Assembly (NCBI GenBank): GCA_017431225.1
Contig: JAFRLM010000023.1
Coordinates: forward strand, 1 to 56,827
DNA from: Erysipelotrichaceae bacterium
GTDB lineage: Bacteria > Bacillota_I > Bacilli_A > Erysipelotrichales > Erysipelotrichaceae
Length of the DNA stretch: 56,827 bases
Reading direction: 5' to 3'
Shown here: one piece after another, positions 42,871 through 51,949 of the stretch
How the letters are laid out: every line of letters begins with the position of its first letter
Numbering within the stretch: position 1 is the stretch's first letter
Made by a program: the position numbers and the translations under genes
The notes under the pieces: model-generated
Databases searched by the model: none
Told to the model about the DNA's origin: nothing
Seen by the model: the letters and a program-made list of their open reading frames with translations, nothing else

Positions 42871-44454
42871 TTACTTAATGATCGCTTCCAGCCAGCACTC
42901 CGGTTTTTCGAAGCCCAGCAGTTTGACGACAGTTGCCGCTACGTTGGCAAGACCGAAGTCGCCTTCCTTGACCTCTGTTCCTTCCGGTCCGTTATAGACC
43001 GCGAAAGGTACGACCGCCAGGGAGTGGCTGGTCTTGGCTTTCGGGGTGCCGTCGGCATTGAAGCCCTTGTCATACATCTCATCGGAGTTGCCGTGATCCG
43101 CCATGACGAGCATCGTATAGTCCATCTTCTTGCAGGCGTCCATCAGACGCTTCAGCATCAGGTCGACGCTTTCAACGCCGATCATCGTCGCTTCGTAGTT
43201 GCCGGTATGACCGACCATGTCGCCGTTCGGGTAGTTGCAGCGCAGGAACTGGTATTCGCCGGATTCGATCGCCTTGACCATCTCGTCAGTGATCTCGGTC
43301 GCCTTCATCCATGGCTTTCTTTCAAAGGGGATGATATCGGACGGGATCTCGACCCAGGTCTCGAGCTCATCGGAGAACTTCTCGGAGCGGTTGCCGTTCC
43401 AGAAATAGGTGACGTGACCGAACTTCTGGGTCTCGGAGCAGGCGAAGCTCTTAACACCCTTGCTGACGAGGAATTCGCTCATCGTGTTGGTGATGTGCGG
43501 CGGTTCGACCAGGAAGTGCGCCGGCAGTTTCAGGTCGCCGTCATACTGCAGCATGCCGGCAAAGTAGACATTCGGCTTGCGGACCATATCGAATTTATCG
43601 AAACCTTCGTTCATATAATCAAAGGCCTTGGAGATCTCGACCGCGCGGTCGCCGCGGAAGTTGTAGAGGATCACGGAATCGCCGTCCTCAACCGTACCGG
43701 CCGGAACACCGTCCTTGCCGATCACGAAGCCCGGCAGGAACTGGTCGGTATAATTGCCCTCGGCACGCAGCGCTTCGATCGCTTCTCTGGCGCTGCCGTA
43801 CATCTTACCGTCGCCTAAGACATGGATATGCCAGCCTCTTTCGACCATCGACCAGTCAGCTTCATAACGGTCCATGGTGATGACCATACGGCCGCCGCCG
43901 GAGGCGATGCAGGCATGATAGTTCTCATCGTTGAGTCCCTTTAAAACATCCTCGAGCTGATCGACATACTGCAGGGCGCTCGTTTCCGGAACGTCACGTC
44001 CGTCGAGCAGGACATGTACGCGGACTTCCTTCAGTCCTTCTGCTTTCGTTTCCTTCAGCATCGCGATCAGGTGATCGATATGGGAATGGACATTGCCGTC
44101 GGATAAGAGTCCGAGGAAATGCATCTTTCCGTTATGTTCCTTCGCGAAGCTGACCGCTTCCTTCCAGGCAGCAGACTCATAGATCTTTCCGCTCTCGATC
44201 GATTCGTTGACCAGCTTTGCGCCCTGGGAATAGATCTGACCGCAGCCTAAGGCATTGTGGCCGACCTCCGAGTTGCCCATGTCGCTGTCTGTCGGCAGAC
44301 CGACAGCCGTACCGCTGGCTTTGATCGTGGTATGCGGCCATTTGGACATCAGTTCGTCCAGCTGGGGTTTATACGCGTGCAGAACAGCGTTGCCCATGTC
44401 TTTTTCTGTCCAGCCAACACCGTCCATGACGACTAATACTACAGGTTTGCTCAT
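42871..44454 (-). CDS. gpmI: 2,3-bisphosphoglycerate-independent phosphoglycerate mutase
   Basis: This 527-residue alkaline-phosphatase-superfamily enzyme of glycolysis interconverts 3- and 2-phosphoglycerate. It has LVVMDGVGWTEKD (first metal Asp), the nucleophilic Ser in TDSDMGNSEVGHNALG, HFLGLLSDGNVHSH, RDVPETSALQY and the second metal site LVMADHGNSDEM. Length matches GpmI (about 510-550). ATG 44454 is preferred for AAGGAGA just upstream. It is monocistronic with a terminator, and its 3' end is duplicated at 40500-40604. Confidence 0.96.
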   Translation of the reverse strand: MSKPVVLVVMDGVGWTEKDMGNAVLHAYKPQLDELMSKWPHTTIKASGTAVGLPTDSDMGNSEVGHNALGCGQIYSQGAKLVNESIESGKIYESAAWKEAVSFAKEHNGKMHFLGLLSDGNVHSHIDHLIAMLKETKAEGLKEVRVHVLLDGRDVPETSALQYVDQLEDVLKGLNDENYHACIASGGGRMVITMDRYEADWSMVERGWHIHVLGDGKMYGSAREAIEALRAEGNYTDQFLPGFVIGKDGVPAGTVEDGDSVILYNFRGDRAVEISKAFDYMNEGFDKFDMVRKPNVYFAGMLQYDGDLKLPAHFLVEPPHITNTMSEFLVSKGVKSFACSETQKFGHVTYFWNGNRSEKFSDELETWVEIPSDIIPFERKPWMKATEITDEMVKAIESGEYQFLRCNYPNGDMVGHTGNYEATMIGVESVDLMLKRLMDACKKMDYTMLVMADHGNSDEMYDKGFNADGTPKAKTSHSLAVVPFAVYNGPEGTEVKEGDFGLANVAATVVKLLGFEKPECWLEAIIK

Positions 44455-44577
44455 TTTCAGTCTCCTTCTGATATCCCAAGGGATATCTGTTTCACCAATA
44501 AAATATACCATGGTTTGTGTACTTTTTCACGGATTACTATTCATCACCAGGCATATAAAAAGTGACAGGCAGGCCTG

Positions 44578-44970
44578 TCACCCTTCTTTCTCTTTTGCGC
44601 TGAGCCAGTCTTTGATCAGAGCGATATCCCGCAGATCCTTCTCTCGGCCGAGAGCGCTTTTCATCGCGATCAGACCTTCAGGGGAAAGCAGCTGAACTCC
44701 TTCTTCCCATTGCAGCGTTCCGGTCTTCCATTCCTCGAAGATCTCGAAGGTCTCGCCGATCCGGAAGGAACGTTTTCCGTTCTCTGTTCTTTTATAGAGC
44801 CAGCCGTCTTTTTCGAGCTGATCCGCCAGTTTTTTACTGCAGCCGAGATCGATATCATGGGTCTCTTCGCGCATGCCGTAAAGCACCATGGCGGCGCCGG
44901 TGATCAGCCAGTACTCCTCTTGCGGATAGGGAAACTCCTTCAGTTTCCGCAGGATCTCTTCTTTTCTCAT
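44578..44970 (-). CDS. Nucleotidyltransferase-like protein, 130 aa
   Basis: This is a small protein with WLITGAAMVLYGMREETHDIDLGC, which fits the GxxxL...DxD core of MNT/AbiEii-like nucleotidyltransferases: ITGAAMVLYG is the helix after strand 1 and DID the metal pair. A second half (EGVQLLSPEGLIAMKSALGREKDLRDIALI) matches the helical part of the same superfamily. The start overlaps the Hsp70-like gene stop (ATGA). Being third in an operon with an Hsp70-like ATPase is unusual, and its substrate is unknown. Confidence 0.75.
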   Translation of the reverse strand: MRKEEILRKLKEFPYPQEEYWLITGAAMVLYGMREETHDIDLGCSKKLADQLEKDGWLYKRTENGKRSFRIGETFEIFEEWKTGTLQWEEGVQLLSPEGLIAMKSALGREKDLRDIALIKDWLSAKEKEG

Positions 44971-46883
44971 CCTAACGGGATCTCGACCACTTCCGCCATC
45001 TTGGTCAGACATTCCTCGATCTGGGCCGAGATGTCATTGACCAGATGCTCAGTGATCTCATCGTTCTTTTCGTTCTCCAGGCTCTTATAGAGATTGGCTC
45101 TTACTTCCCCGGTGATCGCGTCCATACGGGATTCGATCGTATTCTTGGGGACGAGTTTGCGTAACGGACGCGGAAGATCGGTCTTCAGTAAAAGCTCTTC
45201 CATCTTGTCCTTGCCCAGGGCAAGCACCAGGATCGAGATCATCATACCCGCGAAGATCCCGGTCGGACCGCTGGCGATCAGGGCAACGCCGCTGCCGCCG
45301 CATAAAAGACCGACCACGATCGAGATGATGGAATCGATCAGCCAGGTGATCTCACTGACGGCGAAAACATCCTTGGCGCTGATCTTGACATCAAGGTCTG
45401 TCAGACGCATGAAGGACTTGAGACTTAATGCGGTATATGGGACATGGTGCTTGATACAGATCGGCACCGTGTATTCCTCAAGCTTTTCCGCGATCGGCTT
45501 CAGCCAGTTGGCGATCGGTTCGATCATCAGTTCCCTGGCTTCCTCGCTGCGCAGATATTTCGCGATCTCTTTTTCAAGCTCCTCATTGGTATCGGTGAGC
45601 TTGTTGATCTCGCCGTTGCGCCATCTCTCAAAGACCGGCACCGCCGCGTTGCGGATGATCGGTCTTGTCAGCGTCTCGACGATATCCTTATAGAGATCCT
45701 TGATATGTTCCTTGACGATATCTTCAACAGCCGTCGAGCGTTTCAGTTCCTCAAGATCCGCCCGGAACTCGCGCAGTTCCTCATCGATGCTGCCGGACCA
45801 GGCAAGACCCCGGGAAACGGAGAATTCCGGCTCGGCTCCGGTGATGATGACAGCTTCCGGGAAGACTTCGGCGCACCACTGACGGATACCCGGCATCTTG
45901 GAGACGCCGCCTGTCAGGAATAAGAGTTCCGGCGTCTGACCGCTGATCGTCTGACGCACATTGCGTAAGGAGTTCAGGAAGACTTCCTTGAAAGAAGCGC
46001 CTTCCAGTTTCGGGCTTGCCCCTTCCTCAAGATGGTGCGCGATCTCCGCGCTCATCTCTATCACAAGACGTGTTGCCGGGAAGGACTGACGGATCAGGAC
46101 CGAATCCTTACAAGGGTGGTCTTTAAAGTATTCCGTATCGGAATAATACTTTTCCTTCAGTCTGCGGCAGGCGAATTCACAGTAGTTCTTCCAGGCTTCG
46201 GATTCCTCAAAGATCCTGCGGATCTTCTGGGGGTTCCCGGAATGATCGACCGCATAGTTCAGTAAAAGATCATCCATGACACCGCCGCCGAGATAGACCT
46301 CGCCGCCGGTCTGCATCTCCACTTCCTTGCCGCGGTCGATATAGGCAAAGTCGGTCGTGGAGGAACCGATATCGACGACTAACATCGGTCGTGACAGAAT
46401 ATCATAACCGATCTGCAGATGTTTGGACTGACAGGCTGAGATCAGAGCCGCCCGGGATTCCGAGATCACCTTGACCGGAGGATACCCGGCGCGTTCAAAG
46501 ATGCCGCGATAGCGTTCTCTTTCATTGAGATCCCAGCCAGCCGGACAGCCGATATAGAAACAGGAATCCTCATCATTGCGCAGCAAGTCGCCGGAAGCGT
46601 AGAGCGCGCCTAAAACACCGGCGGCAAAGCTTTTGACATCCTGCTCAACGGAAGGTTCCTTCAGGAAACGGGATTTGAAACGCAGTTTGCGCTTCTGCGC
46701 GTTGCGGGCATAGCAGGCATTCTCCCCGATCAGCAAAGTGCCGTCAGAAAGCGCCGCGTAGGCCGTGATAAAACTCTTCACGCCTTCGATCTCCAGGATC
46801 GTCGGCGGTATCTCGCTGTTTTTCTCCAGCAGGGAGATCGCTGATTCGGCGTCACCCAGATCAAAACCATAGAATCTGCGCAT
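44967..46883 (-). CDS. Hsp70-like ATPase with membrane-interacting C-terminus
   Basis: This is a 638-residue protein. Residues 1-360 form an actin/Hsp70-type ATPase: the N-terminal FYGFDLGDAESAI in place of DnaK's GIDLGTTNS, IGCPAGWD, MLVVDIGSSTTDFAYID (phosphate 2) and LFLTGGVSKMPGIRQW (adenosine). No recognisable DnaK substrate-binding domain follows. Instead there is a charged helical region (360-540), a Gly-rich hydrophobic stretch near 540-590 (SIVVGLLCGGSGVALIASG) and a helical tail, reminiscent of membrane-inserting segments of dynamin-like proteins. ATG 46883 overlaps the upstream stop (TAATG); ATG 46889 is an alternative. The partner gene encodes a two-TM protein. Confidence 0.85.
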   Translation of the reverse strand: MRRFYGFDLGDAESAISLLEKNSEIPPTILEIEGVKSFITAYAALSDGTLLIGENACYARNAQKRKLRFKSRFLKEPSVEQDVKSFAAGVLGALYASGDLLRNDEDSCFYIGCPAGWDLNERERYRGIFERAGYPPVKVISESRAALISACQSKHLQIGYDILSRPMLVVDIGSSTTDFAYIDRGKEVEMQTGGEVYLGGGVMDDLLLNYAVDHSGNPQKIRRIFEESEAWKNYCEFACRRLKEKYYSDTEYFKDHPCKDSVLIRQSFPATRLVIEMSAEIAHHLEEGASPKLEGASFKEVFLNSLRNVRQTISGQTPELLFLTGGVSKMPGIRQWCAEVFPEAVIITGAEPEFSVSRGLAWSGSIDEELREFRADLEELKRSTAVEDIVKEHIKDLYKDIVETLTRPIIRNAAVPVFERWRNGEINKLTDTNEELEKEIAKYLRSEEARELMIEPIANWLKPIAEKLEEYTVPICIKHHVPYTALSLKSFMRLTDLDVKISAKDVFAVSEITWLIDSIISIVVGLLCGGSGVALIASGPTGIFAGMMISILVLALGKDKMEELLLKTDLPRPLRKLVPKNTIESRMDAITGEVRANLYKSLENEKNDEITEHLVNDISAQIEECLTKMAEVVEIPLG

Positions 46884-47761
46884 TACCATTCACCGGCAAC
46901 GATCCCTTTTTTGAGAAGCTTCCCGTCTTTGACGAGAGCCGGGCGGATCGTTTCCTTTCTTTCTCCCGGGATGACATCGAACCAGGTGCGGTTCTCCTCG
47001 CTGTATTCCAGGGGTTCGATCCCCTTCTGGTGCAGATAGAAGGTCAGCTTGCCGATCTGATCAAGAGCGTATTCCCCGTCTCCCGAACGTCCGGCTTCCA
47101 GAAGATCGCCGTATAAGGACAGAGCGTCGAGATCCTGCGGATTCTCGCCCGCTTCCTCACGCTGACGCTCCTCCAGGCGCTGCGCCGAAAGAGCTTCGCT
47201 GATATTGCGGTCGGCGATCAAAAGGACCGCATGCAATGTCTGGTAGATCTTATTGGCGTCGACCTTGTTTTCGGCCTTTAACTGTTTATCGGAATAGACC
47301 GCGTTGTTGCGCTTGGTGAAGAAAAGTCCAGCCAGGAAAAGACAGACAAGGCCTCCGGCAAAGCAGAGCCCGATCATCGGCAGCTCCATCACTTCGCGAA
47401 GGGCTTCCTCGGTGCCGGTCATCACGATCACCGCCGCCAATGGCAGGGCGATGCCTGCGATCAGAAGCAGAAGCGCCGGCAGACGGACCTTCTTGTTTTC
47501 CCCGGAGATCAGTTTGCCTCCCTGTTCCCAGATCTTGGTCTCGCCGATGCAGTCTAAAAGCGGGGCCGACATACGGGCGGTCTGCAGCATCTGGGAGGCG
47601 CAGCGGCGCTCATAGTCGTTGTTGCAGCCTTCATTGTATTGATATAGGAGCCGGTCGAACTCCGACTCGATGACCGGGATGGCGCGGTCAGCCGTGCCTG
47701 CCTGCTGCAGGCTGGCGAGCAGTTTTTCCCGGTCTTTCTCAAGATATTCCTGTAAACGCAT
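46883..47761 (-). CDS. Two-TM membrane protein of the Hsp70-like operon
   Basis: This 292-residue protein starts with a helical cytoplasmic region (about 1-90). Two TM helices follow (about 93-115, 130-150), then a cytoplasmic region with a Gln/Glu-rich helix (LEERQREEAGENPQ) and a conserved-looking end (EENRTWFDVIPGERKETIRPALVKDGKLLKKGIV). That last part resembles the peptide tail of GrpE-like partners of Hsp70 proteins in some Bacillota operons, but I am not sure. AGGAGG precedes ATG 47761. It heads the operon and overlaps the Hsp70-like start, so it may anchor the ATPase to the membrane. Confidence 0.7.
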   Translation of the reverse strand: MRLQEYLEKDREKLLASLQQAGTADRAIPVIESEFDRLLYQYNEGCNNDYERRCASQMLQTARMSAPLLDCIGETKIWEQGGKLISGENKKVRLPALLLLIAGIALPLAAVIVMTGTEEALREVMELPMIGLCFAGGLVCLFLAGLFFTKRNNAVYSDKQLKAENKVDANKIYQTLHAVLLIADRNISEALSAQRLEERQREEAGENPQDLDALSLYGDLLEAGRSGDGEYALDQIGKLTFYLHQKGIEPLEYSEENRTWFDVIPGERKETIRPALVKDGKLLKKGIVAGEW

Positions 47762-47894
47762 AGTGTCCTCCTTTCGGAAGTTTCGTTCATTCCTATTATA
47801 GAAGAAAAAGGAGACCTGAAAAAGTCCCGCTATCGAGAGTGTTCCCTTCTCCGCTATGCGGGAATGTTATAATGGACTCGGAGGATCATCTTAT

Positions 47895-48851
47895 ATGAAA
47901 AAGAAAATCCTGGCTACAACAGCTTTGATCCCGACCGCCGGAGTGGCAGCCGCGGGGCTGGTCTTTTTTCATAAGGTCTTTGACCGCATCGAGGGTGTCT
48001 GGGGGATCGAAAGGACAGACCGCGAACCCGGAGATGACCAGTATCTGCCCTTCCGTCCGAAATACGAGGAAGTCAAAAGAATGATCCATACGCTTCCTTA
48101 TGAGGAAGTCACGATCACCTCCTTTGACGGATTAAAGCTTTACGCGCGCTATTATCCCAATCCGGACGCCAAACGGGCGATACTGTGCGCTCATGGCTAC
48201 CGCTCGACCGCGATCGGTGATTTTTACGCGTCTTTTGAACATCTATACAAGGAAGCTTCTCTTTTACTGATCGATGAGCGCAGCTGCGGAAAGAGCGAAG
48301 GCTCCTATTCCTCGTTCGGCGCTCTTGAAAAGAAAGACGTGCAGCTCTGGGCGGAATGGCTGGATAAGCGCGTACGTCATAAACTGCCGCTCTATCTCTA
48401 CGGTATCTCGATGGGCGCCGCAACGGTCCTCCTGGCCAGCGTCCTGAAACTTCCGGAAAACGTGAAGGGCGTTCTTGCCGACTGCGGCTACACTTCCGGA
48501 AACGACATCCTTCACGATGTCTTCAAGGATTCCTATAAGGTCAAACCGCGTTTGATGACAAAAGTCCTCGATCTTTATGCAGGAAGACTGGGGCATTTCC
48601 ATCTGAAAGACTGTGATGTCCGCCGGGCATTGCTGAACGCGAAACTGCCGGTGCGCTTCATGCACGGACTGGACGATGATTTCGTGTTCCCGCGCAACAC
48701 CCAGCGCAATTATGACGCCTGCTCGATCGAAGATAAGGACATCCTCTGGGTAGAAGGCGCCGGACACGCCTGCGCCGCTGTCTGCGGCGGAGAACGCTAT
48801 CTCGCCTATATGGACGCATTCTTTGCGGAAAGAGAAAAAGAGAAAGGCTGA
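47895..48851 (+). CDS. Alpha/beta hydrolase with N-terminal membrane anchor
   Basis: This 318-residue protein has an uncleaved N-terminal hydrophobic segment (LATTALIPTAGVAAAGLVFF, about 5-24) and a serine hydrolase domain: ILCAHGYRST (oxyanion), LLIDERSCGKSEG, the nucleophile YGISMGAATVLL, the acid in MHGLDDDFV and the His of EGAGHACA. It fits the YqkD/BAAT-like group. GGAGG precedes ATG 47895. The next gene begins 7 nt downstream, so both form an operon. Substrate unknown. Confidence 0.88.
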   Translation: MKKKILATTALIPTAGVAAAGLVFFHKVFDRIEGVWGIERTDREPGDDQYLPFRPKYEEVKRMIHTLPYEEVTITSFDGLKLYARYYPNPDAKRAILCAHGYRSTAIGDFYASFEHLYKEASLLLIDERSCGKSEGSYSSFGALEKKDVQLWAEWLDKRVRHKLPLYLYGISMGAATVLLASVLKLPENVKGVLADCGYTSGNDILHDVFKDSYKVKPRLMTKVLDLYAGRLGHFHLKDCDVRRALLNAKLPVRFMHGLDDDFVFPRNTQRNYDACSIEDKDILWVEGAGHACAAVCGGERYLAYMDAFFAEREKEKG

Positions 48852-48858
48852 TAAGCAT

Positions 48859-49731
48859 ATGATCAGAGAGACCTGGACCCTCAACAACGGTGTGAAGATC
48901 CCGAAGATCGGGCTCGGCACCTGGCAGATGCACGACGAAAAGATCCGCAGCGCGATCCTGACCGCTTTTGATCTGGGCTACCGCCACATCGATACCGCGG
49001 AAGCCTACGGAAACGAAAAGGAAGTCGGTGAAGCGGTCCGCGCTTCGGGACTCCCGCGGGAAGAGATCTTCGTTACGACCAAAGTCCTGGCGGCTGTCAA
49101 GGACTACGAAAAGGCAAAGGAATGCATCGAAAACTCCTTAAAGACACTGGATATCGGCTATATCGATCTGATGATCATCCACTGTCCCCAGCCCTGGAAC
49201 GAATACAACCGTTCCGAAAACCGCTATGAGGAAGGAAACGTCGCGGTCTATAAGGCGCTCGAGGAATACTATAAAGCCGGAAAGATCAGAGCGATCGGTG
49301 TCTCCAACTTCAAAGAACAAGATATCGAGAATATCCTGAAGAACTGCGAAGTCGTCCCGGCGGTGGACCAGGTCTTGTGCCATATCTCCAATACACCGCT
49401 TCCGCTTATTGAATACTGTGGGAAGAAAGGGATCCGTATCGAAGCCTATTCCCCGATCGCCCACGGCGAGATCCTGCGCAATGAAGCGATCGCCGCGATG
49501 GCGGAGAAATACGGCGTCAGTGTGGCGCGGCTCTGTGTGCGCTACTGTCTGCAGCTCGGGGCAGTCGTTCTGCCCAAGGCTTCCAGCCGCGAACATCTTG
49601 CCGAAAACGCGGATGTTGCCTTCGTGATCACAGAAGAAGATATGGAGCTCCTGAAAGAATTTGAAAAGATCAAAGACTACGGAGAATCCTCCCGTTTCCC
49701 GGCCTTCGGCGGAAACCGGCCGGAATACTGA
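48859..49731 (+). CDS. Aldo/keto reductase (AKR5-type)
   Basis: This 290-residue aldo/keto reductase shows PKIGLGTWQM, the tetrad residues in YRHIDTAEAYGNE (Asp, Tyr), VTTKV (Lys) and LMIIHCPQPW (His), and the cofactor motif VLPKASSREHL. The layout follows 2,5-diketo-gluconate reductase-type enzymes and is distinct from the reductase at 4568-5563. It follows the hydrolase gene by 7 nt and ends at a strong terminator. Confidence 0.92.
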   Translation: MIRETWTLNNGVKIPKIGLGTWQMHDEKIRSAILTAFDLGYRHIDTAEAYGNEKEVGEAVRASGLPREEIFVTTKVLAAVKDYEKAKECIENSLKTLDIGYIDLMIIHCPQPWNEYNRSENRYEEGNVAVYKALEEYYKAGKIRAIGVSNFKEQDIENILKNCEVVPAVDQVLCHISNTPLPLIEYCGKKGIRIEAYSPIAHGEILRNEAIAAMAEKYGVSVARLCVRYCLQLGAVVLPKASSREHLAENADVAFVITEEDMELLKEFEKIKDYGESSRFPAFGGNRPEY

Positions 49732-49761
49732 TAAAACATAAATACTCATCTAATATAAATT

Positions 49762-49803
49762 GCCCCGGAAGTCATCGGATCCCGATGGACCGGGGGTTTT
49801 CTT
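49762..49803 (+). terminator. Terminator of the hydrolase-reductase operon
   Basis: CCCCGG and CCGGGG form the base of a long hairpin with an inner CATCGG / CCGATG stem, followed by TTTTCTTTT. Confidence 0.85.
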
Positions 49804-49817
49804 TTCCGGCTAAAGAA

Positions 49818-49845
49818 AAGCATACGGTCTGCCCGTATGCTCCTT
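49818..49845 (-). terminator. Terminator of the lipid kinase gene
   Basis: AGCATACGG pairs with CCGTATGCT. On the minus strand TTTTCTTT follows. Confidence 0.8.
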
Positions 49846-49848
49846 GTC

Positions 49849-50769
49849 TTACTTAGGATCGCTGTCCTGTTTCTTTCCCGCGTAGATCCTGACCGCTTTG
49901 GGAAGAACTTTGATATCCACTTCCTTAAAGGCTCCTCCGAATTCCCCGTCCAGTGTCCAGGGGATCTCTTCCTCAAAGCTAAAGGATACTTCCTTTGTAC
50001 GGAAGATCTTGATATGTTCATCATCCAGCTCGCCGGTCGAGATCGAGTGGATGATCGACAGCAGATCGGCGATATTGTTCGGTGCCTTGACCAAAGCGAC
50101 TTCAAATACGCCGTCAGTCAGATTCACCGTGGATAATAAGGGCGTTTTGATGCCGGCCAGGGAATAGGAATTGGAGACAGAACCATACAGGTATTCTCCT
50201 TTTCCGGAGTATTCCTTACTTTTGACGGACATCCTGATCTTGCTGGAGAGCGCGTCGCCCGCGGTACCCAGTGTCTGCAATAGATAGGCGGAATAGCCGA
50301 GCAAGTTCTTTACGTTCTGGTCGGTGCTGTAAGCGACATCGGTGAAAGCGCCGAAAGCGGCGATATAGTCAAAATAATCCTCATTGAACTGACCGAGGTC
50401 AAAACGGAAAAGATCACCTTCTGTCAGAAGGGAAGATACTTTATCTGCCTCGTTCGGGATGTTCAGCGTCTTGGCAAAGTCGTTGGTGGTCCCTGCCGGA
50501 TAATAAAGGATCGGTTTGTGAACATCGTTTTTCACGAGGGCATTGATCACATGGTGCAAAGTGCCGTCCCCGCCGCAGCAGGCGATCAGATCATATCTCT
50601 CTGTTTTCTTCGTGATCAGATCCTCGGCACCCAGCTTTTTTGAAGGAAGGATCGGATAGACTGTGATCTCATATCCTTCAACAGCCAGCTTTTCCAGGAT
50701 CTTATAGGCATTCCGTCTGCCATAGTTGTTCCCGGCGGAGGGATTAAGGAGAACTAACGCTTTTTTCAT
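49849..50769 (-). CDS. Diacylglycerol/lipid kinase (DgkB/YegS family)
   Basis: This 306-residue lipid kinase has the N-terminal LVLLNPSAGNNYGR (about 5-18), the nucleotide-binding GGDGTLHHVIN (about 66-76) and PAGTTNDFAKTL (about 92-103), then the beta-sandwich domain ending FSFEEEIPWTLDGEFGG. These are the DAGK_cat signatures. It recycles diacylglycerol to phosphatidic acid or acts on related lipids at the membrane. AGGAGG lies 12 nt from ATG. It follows the pyrophosphatase gene by 16 nt on the same strand. Confidence 0.92.
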   Translation of the reverse strand: MKKALVLLNPSAGNNYGRRNAYKILEKLAVEGYEITVYPILPSKKLGAEDLITKKTERYDLIACCGGDGTLHHVINALVKNDVHKPILYYPAGTTNDFAKTLNIPNEADKVSSLLTEGDLFRFDLGQFNEDYFDYIAAFGAFTDVAYSTDQNVKNLLGYSAYLLQTLGTAGDALSSKIRMSVKSKEYSGKGEYLYGSVSNSYSLAGIKTPLLSTVNLTDGVFEVALVKAPNNIADLLSIIHSISTGELDDEHIKIFRTKEVSFSFEEEIPWTLDGEFGGAFKEVDIKVLPKAVRIYAGKKQDSDPK

Positions 50770-50785
50770 CGTCTTGCCTTGCCTC

Positions 50786-51820
50786 CTACTGATACTTAAG
50801 CTCTTTCAGCTTGCGGCTGAGAGAGGGAACGATATCGGTCTTGCGGGACAGATTCTGACGGATCAGGATACAGTTCTTCCCGTCTTCGCAGGGGAAAGTT
50901 TCTCTCAGCAGTTCTTCCGCCCCTTTTCCATGGGCAAGCAGCACCAGGCTGTGGGGACGGTCGCCGCTGCGGTCATGGAAAATGGTATACAGCATATCCT
51001 GTCGGCTTTCCGGAAGATATTCACGCATGACTTCCTGCATCTGCGGTTTCATGATCTCGATCGTTTCGGACGCGTTCGCGCGCACGACGGAGATCCCGAA
51101 TTTCTTTCCGGCAGCTTCGTATTCCTTATAGTCGGAAAGGAAGATCTCCTTAGCGGTCATTCCTCCGTAGTCCGCCAGGCAACTGGCCATAGCGGTATAA
51201 AAAGCGTCCGTATCCGCGATCTCCGCCAGCGGAACGAGTTCAGCAAAAGCTTCCCGGTCCGTGCCGGAGACATTGCGGGACATATTACGGGTATCCGATA
51301 AAAGAGCCATTAAAAGAACGCGGGCGATCTCCTGCGGGATATCCACACCGGTCTCCTTAAAGGAGAGCCAGACCAGGGTCGCGGTCGCGCCGACAGCGGC
51401 AGAGCGGATATTGATGGGCTGTGTCGTTTCGATATCCCCGATCCCGTGATGGTCGAAGATCCCCAAAACTTTCGCCTTTTTCATTCCTTCGATCGCCTGG
51501 CTGTAGCTGCTGTGGTCAACGAGGATGAACTGTTTCCCTTCCGCCTTCTTGATGACTGGCGGAGAAGAAAGACCAAAACTCTTTAAGGCATACTGCGTTT
51601 CATGATTCAGCAGTCCGCTGACAGCGGCCTTCGCGTCGATCCCAAGCTCATTCAAAAGATAGGCGTACGCGATCGCGGACCCGACGGCATCGGAATCCGG
51701 ACTGCGGTGTCCGATCACCCAGGTCGTTTCCTTCCCGTACGGCGCACTTAACAGCATGCTTCTGTGGGCATGTGCTGCCGGATCCTTTCCTTCTGTTTTG
51801 ACGACAGGTTCTTTTTTCAA
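50786..51820 (-). CDS. ppaC: Manganese-dependent (family II) inorganic pyrophosphatase
   Basis: This 344-residue DHH-family enzyme has the metal ligands VIGHRSPDSDAVGSA, FILVDHSS and GIFDHHGIGD. The C-terminal DHHA2 domain ends LSRKTDIVPSL, the substrate-binding Arg-Lys region of PpaC (usually SRKKQ). It hydrolyses pyrophosphate to drive biosynthesis. The TTG start at 51820 has an AAGAAGG-like RBS and gives a 32-residue N-terminal extension; ATG 51757 would give a more usual length but has a weak RBS. It is followed by the lipid kinase gene. Confidence 0.9.
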   Translation of the reverse strand: MKKEPVVKTEGKDPAAHAHRSMLLSAPYGKETTWVIGHRSPDSDAVGSAIAYAYLLNELGIDAKAAVSGLLNHETQYALKSFGLSSPPVIKKAEGKQFILVDHSSYSQAIEGMKKAKVLGIFDHHGIGDIETTQPINIRSAAVGATATLVWLSFKETGVDIPQEIARVLLMALLSDTRNMSRNVSGTDREAFAELVPLAEIADTDAFYTAMASCLADYGGMTAKEIFLSDYKEYEAAGKKFGISVVRANASETIEIMKPQMQEVMREYLPESRQDMLYTIFHDRSGDRPHSLVLLAHGKGAEELLRETFPCEDGKNCILIRQNLSRKTDIVPSLSRKLKELKYQ

Positions 51821-51891
51821 TTCAGCTACCTTCTTATTACCTATTATTATACCCGTTTCCTTAAAAAGGAGGCGGGCGATACTTAACAGAA

Positions 51892-51920
51892 AGGATCCGG
51901 AAGTTTTCCGGATCCTGTGT
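51892..51920 (-). terminator. Terminator of the SpoIIE-type phosphatase gene
   Basis: AGGATCCGGAA pairs with TTCCGGATCCT around a 3-base loop. On the minus strand TTTCTGTT follows. Confidence 0.8.
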
Positions 51921-51949
51921 TTCCCTGGTTCAGATGTTTATGAGAGGGA

